Shown here: one piece after another, positions 44,799 through 50,189 of the stretch
Numbering within the stretch: the first letter of the stretch is position 1
Layout: each line of letters begins with the position of its first letter
Assembly: GCF_014610845.1 (NCBI RefSeq)
Contig: NZ_JABTCG010000001.1
Coordinates: 620,001 to 684,000, forward strand
Direction of reading: 5' to 3'
From: Maribacter arenosus
GTDB lineage: Bacteria; Bacteroidota; Bacteroidia; Flavobacteriales; Flavobacteriaceae
Length of the DNA: 64,000 bases
Program-made: the position numbers and the translations under genes
Notes under the pieces: generated by a model
The model's database searches: none
What the model was told of the DNA's origin: nothing
The model's input: the letters and a program-made list of their open reading frames with translations, nothing else

Positions 44799-46718
44799 TT
44801 ATTCGAATTTTGTTGGCATACTATATTCTATTGGTCTACCTTCACTATCTGTTTGCGTATAATGGTTTTTTTGCATTTGTAATGTATAAGGCATTAATGT
44901 TTCATCCCATTTTGATTCATCAATTTGAACTATTTCGCTAGCTAACGGGGATCTGGAAGTGATAAAAAATTCTCCATTAGATAGAGTTATATTTCCATCG
45001 ATGAGGGGCCAATTAAGATTACCGAATTCGTGATGGTCTAGTGCTTCAGTTCCACCTAAATTAAACGTTGTGGTGTAGATATTAGCTATTCGTCCATTGG
45101 AAAGAAGTTTACCTGCGTTTCCTGTTGCAGTTCCAAAATAACTAGTAACATTAGTTGTTATTAGTCCTGGGAATGTTTCTCCGCCAGGAAAGGGGTTGTA
45201 TTGGGAAATCATTTCTCCGCTTGGGTATCCTTGAAATTGTGAAAGCTCATCATACGCGACAAAATTTGTTAATCCAACTAAACTTGCTGCATTTGTCAAA
45301 TGCTCGATTGCAGTATCTTGTTGGTCTGCTTCTGGGAAAAATATAATTAATTCATCTTTAGCCATTTGAGTATTGTCTTGTCTTGGTAAATACCAGTTAA
45401 TAATTTCTGCTTCAACAGGTTTACCGTCTGCAAGATAGTTAATTTTTTGATTTGCCAATACATTAAGGGTTATATCAGCTTCACTCACTCTATCAACAAA
45501 AGGAATTGGATGAGTTTCATTAGTTTTTGTATAGTAATTTAATTTACTTCCAACAACTTGTATATTTGTTTCTCCTGGAATGTTTTCAAAAAGTATTTGA
45601 CCATTCCCATCCGTTGTTGCTGTTGCAATGACTGCACCTGTATCTGCGTTTTGTAATTCTACTGTATAATTGCTAACAAATTGATTTAAGTTATCGAATT
45701 CTCTCACATACATAGTAATGTCTTGTTCGTTTTGAACTTTATCAACATCTATAATAAAATTTTTGTCCTCGCTTGAGGAAACTTCAACAGTATCTATAGT
45801 TGTGAAAAAAATAGGATCTTCTTCATTACTTGCAATGGTTATTTGATATGGTCCACTAACAGCTACATCTTCAAAAATAGCTTGGTCATTTGTAGTTGGT
45901 TGTGTATAAGTGTATTCTGGTGAGTCTATACTGGTTGCTGTAATAGTTGCATTATATACAGCATTTACTTCATTGATGGTTGGTGTGATTGCAAAAGCGA
46001 TTCCTGCTCCAATTCCTGATTCGAACTCGAAAATGAAATTTTTTGGATCTGTGTTTGAATCACTAATCGTCACGTTTGGAAATGTCCTTTGTTCTAAGTC
46101 TGGATTGTTTGGATTTACCGTAATACTATCTAGAGTTCTATTTTTTTCTGTATCATAAAATGCGAAAAAGCCATTTCCTTCATCATCAGTAATTGTGGAT
46201 GTTTTTGATCTAATTGTTCCATCTCTGTTAAAACTAATTCCGGGAATTGTTTGTCCCTCATCCCAAAAGGTAGTTGTTGCTCCAGCAACGTTGCAATAAA
46301 TACTTACACGATGTATATAATCTTCCACATTTAGCGTTGGATTGTTTAAAAGGCTTACATTTGTGTAGCTGTGGATGGTGTCTTTATTTCTAATTCCATA
46401 GACAAAGTCGAATGCTGCTGCACTTCCTTTTCCTGTTAGATTGGATTTTCCATCTGTAACACTTACTAAATTTTTATTTATTCTTAGTACAGCATCTCCA
46501 TTTATATCGGCGGTATCATCTACTTTTGTTGATCCTAAAACACCTACCCATTTTAAGAATGGTTCTTCACCATCTATTGGTAATCTATAAAATTCTGCAG
46601 TTGGTGTTGGCGGAATAACTGGTCCATCATCTCCTTTGGAACATGAATTGAAAAATGGTAGGACGGATAAAAACAATAGCCCTATCCAGACTAATTTGGA
46701 AGTATTTGATGTACGCAT
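44799..46718 (-). CDS. Large surface-type lipoprotein of unknown function
   Basis: A 639-residue lipoprotein. The signal peptide ends FFNSC (Cys26) and is followed by SKGDDGP, a Bacteroidota surface-export signal. A linker PVIPPTPTAEFYRLP leads to several beta-sandwich-like segments; the middle (about 350-400) looks like a carboxypeptidase-regulatory/Cna-B-type repeat (YTVELQNADTGAVIATATTDGNGQILF). No enzyme motif was found. Base composition is more AT-rich than in the flanking core genes, and the gene faces the cysteine-rich frame convergently with 27 bases between. Both lie between copies B and C of the intergenic repeat, which suggests acquired DNA. Confidence 0.75.
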   Translation of the reverse strand: MRTSNTSKLVWIGLLFLSVLPFFNSCSKGDDGPVIPPTPTAEFYRLPIDGEEPFLKWVGVLGSTKVDDTADINGDAVLRINKNLVSVTDGKSNLTGKGSAAAFDFVYGIRNKDTIHSYTNVSLLNNPTLNVEDYIHRVSIYCNVAGATTTFWDEGQTIPGISFNRDGTIRSKTSTITDDEGNGFFAFYDTEKNRTLDSITVNPNNPDLEQRTFPNVTISDSNTDPKNFIFEFESGIGAGIAFAITPTINEVNAVYNATITATSIDSPEYTYTQPTTNDQAIFEDVAVSGPYQITIASNEEDPIFFTTIDTVEVSSSEDKNFIIDVDKVQNEQDITMYVREFDNLNQFVSNYTVELQNADTGAVIATATTDGNGQILFENIPGETNIQVVGSKLNYYTKTNETHPIPFVDRVSEADITLNVLANQKINYLADGKPVEAEIINWYLPRQDNTQMAKDELIIFFPEADQQDTAIEHLTNAASLVGLTNFVAYDELSQFQGYPSGEMISQYNPFPGGETFPGLITTNVTSYFGTATGNAGKLLSNGRIANIYTTTFNLGGTEALDHHEFGNLNWPLIDGNITLSNGEFFITSRSPLASEIVQIDESKWDETLMPYTLQMQKNHYTQTDSEGRPIEYSMPTKFE

Positions 46719-46941
46719 AATGGTTGGTGTATATCACCATATACATAGTAAATACAGGACTAAATAATAATCAGGTGGTTAGGCAAGGAAAGATGTTCTT
46801 TTAAGGGACTTAAATTTAACATAATATGCTCTTTTATCAAAGCTTTAAACCCAGAGAAACACTTATTTAGAGGGTTTATAAATAATAGCTGTGGTTTTGA
46901 TTAAGATTTGGTATTTTTCTTTGGTAAAATGAACAATACTG

Positions 46942-47042
46942 GTCATTTCGAACGAGTGCAACGAGGAGAAATCACACAAGTAGCTCCAAAACATCTTCAG
47001 ATCGGGATGCGATTCCTCGGTGCTTTGCTTTGTCGGAATGAC
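46942..47042. repeat. Intergenic repeat element, same family, copy C, with degenerate copy D beyond
   Basis: A complete 101-base copy bordered by GTCATTTCGAAC and GTCGGAATGAC, in direct orientation to copies A and B. A further partial copy starts at about 47052 (GTCATTTCGAAGGAACAGAG) and fades by about 47090. The gene-free stretch 46719-47221 otherwise shows only AT-rich DNA and an imperfect hairpin near 46727-46742. Confidence 0.75.
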
Positions 47043-47221
47043 AGACATAGTCATTTCGAAGGAACAGAGTGACTGGGAAATCATATTAGTACGAGCTAAT
47101 ACATTGTCTAATGCGTGTTCTTGAAAATCAGGATGGGATTGTTGAATGCACGGAAATGGAATAACAAAGCTGATACAATCCCAAAATTCGTTACTTTTAA
47201 CTAAATGAAAAATAGTCCGTT

Positions 47222-47647
47222 ATGACCTTGACCATTTTACAGAAAGAGGATATTACCCCTATAATTAAGAAGCAAGTACATGATTTGTTCAAGGTATTGA
47301 ATGCCGATATCAACCAATGGGATATCGAAGAAGTCCTGTCGCAGGGCAATGAATTTATATGCGCTTGTTGCTGGGAGGACGAAAAGCTAGTCGGAATGGC
47401 TTCTTTGGCCACTTATAAGGCAATTTCAGGATACAAAGGCATGGTTGAGGATGTTGTAGTATCCGAGGCCTTTCGAGGCCAGGGTCTTGGTCGTAAATTA
47501 ATGGAACGACTTATTGCGGAAAGCCAAAATCTACATTTATCGGAAATTTTACTTTTCAGTGGGCACCATAGAAAACCGGCCATTGCCCTTTATAAAAGTT
47601 TAGGTTTTAATCTAAAAAACAGTGGCTTATATACTCTAAAGCTCTGA
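47222..47647 (+). CDS. GNAT-family N-acetyltransferase
   Basis: A 141-residue acetyltransferase. Motif A is VEDVVVSEAFRGQGLGRKLMERLI (about 80-103) with the acetyl-CoA pyrophosphate loop R/Q-x-x-G-x-G. The end GHHRKPAIALYKSLGFNL is motif B. The overall order resembles the aminoglycoside 3-N-acetyltransferase-like and small metabolite GNATs; the substrate is unknown. A near-consensus -7 box TACTTTTA lies about 20 bases upstream. Its stop is one base away from the stop of the convergent XRE/S24 gene. Confidence 0.88.
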   Translation: MTLTILQKEDITPIIKKQVHDLFKVLNADINQWDIEEVLSQGNEFICACCWEDEKLVGMASLATYKAISGYKGMVEDVVVSEAFRGQGLGRKLMERLIAESQNLHLSEILLFSGHHRKPAIALYKSLGFNLKNSGLYTLKL

Positions 47648-47648
47648 T

Positions 47649-48410
47649 CTAACTTTTACCTTGATTGAATTGACTTTTTAATTCCTCCATAGATTCTTGT
47701 AGTTGACGCAACAATCCTTTTTCAGTGGTTGCATCTACCCCAAAGGTTATCTTGCTGTTTACTTGCCATATTTCCTGTATCTGCTGCGGCTCAATTAAAT
47801 AAGGAGGATAGGTTTCATTCAGGGAGATTAAAGTGATGTGGTTTGAATTGGGCGCCTTTTCAATTTTTTTGACCAAAACAGCATCTTCCAATACAATGAC
47901 ATAGATTTTATTGGGATTAACATCGGCAATATCCTCCACCGCCTTGGCCAATACCCATTCCCCAGGTCTTAAATTGGGCAACATACTATCCCCCTCTACC
48001 TGAAAACCACGGTAGGTGGCATTCCTGAATTCAGGAAGGGGAAGGTCAAATGCAGGCAATTGCCTATACCAACTCGTATCCTGTATGTTCTGGGGATACC
48101 CCGCTGCCGCCTTGGCATTTACCAAGACCATATTCTCATTGTCCGAAGAATCCACCGTAACCACTTTAGGAATGACACTGGTTTTCGATGGTTCCAAATA
48201 CTGCATCTCGCTCTCGCCAAACAACCATAACGGGTTTATCTTGAATTGTTTCAAAAGTTCTGCAACCACCTTACCCGATAATTTGGTTCGCCCTCTTTCG
48301 ATATCAGCCGTAGTATTGCGGATACCCAAGACTTTTGCAAATTCCGCCTGCGTATAACCGAGATCCCGGCGCACGTCGACAAAACGCTTTAATGTAAGTT
48401 CATTTTCCAT
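47649..48410 (-). CDS. XRE/S24 repressor with LexA-type self-cleavage features
   Basis: A 253-residue regulator. Residues about 8-66 form a helix-turn-helix of the XRE type (VRRDLGYTQAEFAKVLGIRNTTADIERGRTKLSG). A linker leads to NAKAAAGYPQN, where Ala103-Gly104 matches the cleavage bond of LexA and UmuD. The S24 peptidase domain has Ser142 in FQVEGDSMLPNLRPGEWVLA and Lys181 in VLVKKIEK, the Ser-Lys dyad. It is therefore a probable DNA-damage-sensitive repressor, inactivated when RecA filaments promote self-cleavage. It is divergent from the small clamp-motif protein and TIGR03915 genes across 191 bases holding operator-like palindromes. Damage control is inference. Confidence 0.88.
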   Translation of the reverse strand: MENELTLKRFVDVRRDLGYTQAEFAKVLGIRNTTADIERGRTKLSGKVVAELLKQFKINPLWLFGESEMQYLEPSKTSVIPKVVTVDSSDNENMVLVNAKAAAGYPQNIQDTSWYRQLPAFDLPLPEFRNATYRGFQVEGDSMLPNLRPGEWVLAKAVEDIADVNPNKIYVIVLEDAVLVKKIEKAPNSNHITLISLNETYPPYLIEPQQIQEIWQVNSKITFGVDATTEKGLLRQLQESMEELKSQFNQGKS

Positions 48411-48423
48411 AATAATTGTCTGG

Positions 48424-48481
48424 TCGAGCGCAGTCGAGACCTATAATGTATACTATCTATCAACCTCTCGACTGCGCTCGA
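48424..48481. repeat. Inverted repeat, CTCGACTGCGCTCGA family, in the repressor leader
   Basis: TCGAGCGCAGTCGAGA (48424-48439) and TCTCGACTGCGCTCGA (48466-48481) are exact 16-bp inverted copies separated by 26 bases. The core CTCGACTGCGCTCGA is itself nearly palindromic and is a dispersed intergenic repeat in many Flavobacteriia. It lies between the predicted transcription start and the start codon of the XRE/S24 gene, so the mRNA leader would carry a strong stem. Confidence 0.75.
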
Positions 48482-48504
48482 GGGGACATTGAGCTTATAT
48501 GACC

Positions 48505-48534
48505 CAAAGATACATAATTTGGAATATATCCAAA
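48505..48534 (-). promoter_or_regulatory. Promoter of the XRE/S24 repressor gene
   Basis: On the minus strand TTTG (48534-48531) and TATCTTTG (48512-48505) are separated by 18 bases, an exact Bacteroidota promoter. The predicted transcript starts near 48498, giving a leader of almost 90 bases. The -33 box lies inside the first operator-like palindrome. Confidence 0.68.
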
Positions 48535-48594
48535 ATATTTATAGGAATATTTCCATATTTAGGATTTATTCCATATTTTTGGATTATATACCAA
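48518..48594. promoter_or_regulatory. Four operator-like palindromes between the divergent genes
   Basis: Site 1, TTTGGAATATATCCAAA (48518-48534); site 2, GGAATATTTCC (48544-48554); site 3, GGATTTATTCC (48562-48572); site 4, TTGGATTATATACCAA (48579-48594). All share GGA/TCC or TTGG/CCAA half-sites around an AT spacer, and their centres are 18 to 23 bases apart, about two helical turns. Site 1 covers the -33 box of the repressor promoter, and sites 3 and 4 flank and overlap the -7 box of the opposite promoter, as expected for autorepression and repression. Confidence 0.58.
48574..48581 (+). promoter_or_regulatory. -7 promoter element of the small protein/TIGR03915 operon
   Basis: TATTTTTG is an exact TAnnTTTG match, 20 bases before the ATG at 48602. 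Its last bases are shared with operator-like site 4. No TTG -33 box was found. Confidence 0.55.
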
Positions 48595-48601
48595 TATAAA
48601 A

Positions 48602-48787
48602 ATGACAAATACATTGCTTCAAGATAAACTAGGTTTTTACGCTATGGCTGGAACAATGGATGTCCAATCAGAAAATAAGATCGTCCATCCTATGACATCT
48701 TCAATGGAAACCCACCCTAGTGTAGAAATACACCGTAAAAACAAGAAGCGATTTGTAAAGAGGAGCGTTCAATTAAGTTTATTTTAA
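48602..48787 (+). CDS. Small protein ending in a sliding-clamp-binding motif
   Basis: A 61-residue protein I do not recognise. It is rich in polar residues, and the basic C-terminal third NKKRFVKRSVQLSLF ends exactly in QLSLF, the consensus bacterial beta-clamp-binding pentapeptide seen in translesion polymerases and other repair proteins. There is no signal peptide or membrane helix. The gene is first in an operon, 5 bases before the TIGR03915-type repair gene, and is controlled by the promoter region shared with the XRE/S24 repressor. The reading frame is supported by that position and by its promoter, but no homologue is known to me. A role in handing repair or polymerase partners to the clamp is inference. 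Confidence 0.62.
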   Translation: MTNTLLQDKLGFYAMAGTMDVQSENKIVHPMTSSMETHPSVEIHRKNKKRFVKRSVQLSLF

Positions 48788-48792
48788 AAATT

Positions 48793-49452
48793 ATGGAAAA
48801 TCCTAGGATATTAATTTATGATGGAAGTTTTAATGGTTTTCTTACCGCTATTCATATTGCACTAGGAAACGATATCGATGTTGTGGGTTTTAGAAAATAC
48901 AAACCCAATCAGGAAGGTCTCTTTATCGACAACATGATTATAACAACCCAGCAAAAGAAAGCAAAAAATGTTTGGACAGGTATAGAAAAGAAAAGTCACG
49001 TAGCGATTAGAAATATTTATTTTGCTTTTTTAAGCGAAACGGATGGTGTTGATTTTATGTTGTACCAACATATAAGGAAACTTTACTGTAGGCTTGATAG
49101 TGATGAAGTTGACCAAGCAGCTTTGATCGAAGCGAAAATCTCTAAATTGGCTTTGCAGGTAAATCGGGAGAAATCCTATATTGAGAATAACGTCGATTTT
49201 AAAACCACCAAAGATTCTCTATATATCGGCGAATTGGAACCTGGATTCAATATCCTGCCCCTAATATCCAGACATTTCAGACATAAATATCCGAAACACC
49301 CGTGGATTATCTATGATCGTAAACGTAAGTACGGTGTTTATTACAATGGGATATCACTGGAGCTAATCAACAAGGAGATCAAGGATAGCTATTTAAAGGC
49401 AAATATGGGGTCGAATCCCTATTCGGAAAATAACTATAGAATGGCTATGTAA
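48793..49452 (+). CDS. TIGR03915-type putative DNA repair protein
   Basis: A 219-residue protein of the family that is usually adjacent to a radical-SAM DNA-repair protein (TIGR03916) or fused to a uracil-DNA-glycosylase-like domain (UdgX). The family pattern is visible in ILIYDGSFNGFLTAIHIAL at the start, HVAIRNIYFAFLSE, RHFRHKYPKHPWIIYDRKRKYGVYY in the C-terminal third. Its biochemical activity is not established; I infer a DNA-processing role. Here the radical-SAM partner is not adjacent: a small clamp-motif protein precedes it and a convergent gene follows after 6 bases. Confidence 0.78.
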   Translation: MENPRILIYDGSFNGFLTAIHIALGNDIDVVGFRKYKPNQEGLFIDNMIITTQQKKAKNVWTGIEKKSHVAIRNIYFAFLSETDGVDFMLYQHIRKLYCRLDSDEVDQAALIEAKISKLALQVNREKSYIENNVDFKTTKDSLYIGELEPGFNILPLISRHFRHKYPKHPWIIYDRKRKYGVYYNGISLELINKEIKDSYLKANMGSNPYSENNYRMAM

Positions 49453-49458
49453 TTGTGC

Positions 49459-49992
49459 TTAGGACGATTTTGATCTTTCCCCAATGAATTGATCGCTCTT
49501 ATTTTGAAATAGGACATTAAAAGTGGTAAGACTGCCATAAATACGAGTAATATATTGCTGTAGGTCTACCTTTTCCTGATCATCCAGATTATTACTTGCA
49601 TTGATTTTTTGTTCCATGACCCGAATCCTGTCACGGACCATTACGATTTTATGAAAAAATGTATCTATGGGTATTTCCTTATCGGACAAATCACCTGCCC
49701 CAGGTTTCAGAACCAGTGAACCCCCTTTCCATTTGCTTGCGAGAGCAGTAGCATTATTGGTATCGCTCCAACGTCTTAAAATGGAAATCAAGGACAATTC
49801 AACGTCGGAAAAGCTTACAGTGTCCACTTCATCCGTAACAGCTTCGATAACCTCAAATTCCGAATCGATTTCAATGGTTTCTAAACCTCCTTCGATAAAT
49901 GTGACCCAATATTTGCTATGCGCAACGTTGGTGACGACGCCTTTGCCCAATTCCCGATGATCGATCCTTGAACCTATGCCTAATAATTTCAT
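49459..49992 (-). CDS. Protein with N-terminal Tudor-like domain, function unknown
   Basis: A 177-residue soluble protein. The first 45 residues, GIGSRIDHRELGKGVVTNVAH followed by KYWVTFIEGGLETIEID, resemble the Tudor/SH3-like domain at the C-terminus of UvrD/PcrA helicases (pattern G-x-R-V-x-H-x-x-x-G-x-G-x-V). The remainder is helical with VRDRIRVMEQKINASNNLDDQEKVDLQQYITRIYGSL near the end. It looks like a conserved Bacteroidota protein without an assigned role. It has an own promoter and is divergent from uvrA, which fits a nucleic-acid-related task but does not prove it. Confidence 0.7.
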   Translation of the reverse strand: MKLLGIGSRIDHRELGKGVVTNVAHSKYWVTFIEGGLETIEIDSEFEVIEAVTDEVDTVSFSDVELSLISILRRWSDTNNATALASKWKGGSLVLKPGAGDLSDKEIPIDTFFHKIVMVRDRIRVMEQKINASNNLDDQEKVDLQQYITRIYGSLTTFNVLFQNKSDQFIGERSKSS

Positions 49993-50020
49993 GTGTATAT
50001 TTTATTTACTATTTTTCATC

Positions 50021-50048
50021 CAAATGTAATTCGCCTTTAACATCCAAA
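50021..50048 (-). promoter_or_regulatory. Promoter of the Tudor-like protein gene
   Basis: On the minus strand TTTG (50048-50045) and TACATTTG (50028-50021) are separated by 16 bases. Both boxes match the Bacteroidota consensus. The ATG at 49992 lies 28 bases downstream of the -7 box. Confidence 0.65.
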
Positions 50049-50163
50049 TAGGCGCTAAGCGCTGACATCGGTTATTATATAGAATAATGAATTTAAATCA
50101 AAAATAACTTTCAATTGTGATAAATCAAAACTAAGGCAGCTTCCTTTTTAGAGGCCAAAACCA

Positions 50164-50171
50164 TACCTTTG
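50164..50171 (+). promoter_or_regulatory. -7 promoter element of uvrA
   Basis: TACCTTTG is an exact -7 match, 18 bases before the ATG at 50190. It overlaps the in-frame TTG at 50169, which argues against that longer start. Confidence 0.6.
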
Positions 50172-50189
50172 CAACCTTGCTGTGAAAAA

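Noticed and set aside
43908-46718. Region as contaminating archaeal or other foreign contig sequence
   Set aside because: The lipoprotein has a Bacteroidota surface-export signal and both sides carry the same repeat family as the flanks, so local acquisition is more likely; an assembly join is still to be excluded.
46863-47084. 73-codon open frame on the minus strand
   Set aside because: It spans repeat copies C and D; the peptide pattern is the repeat read in reverse.
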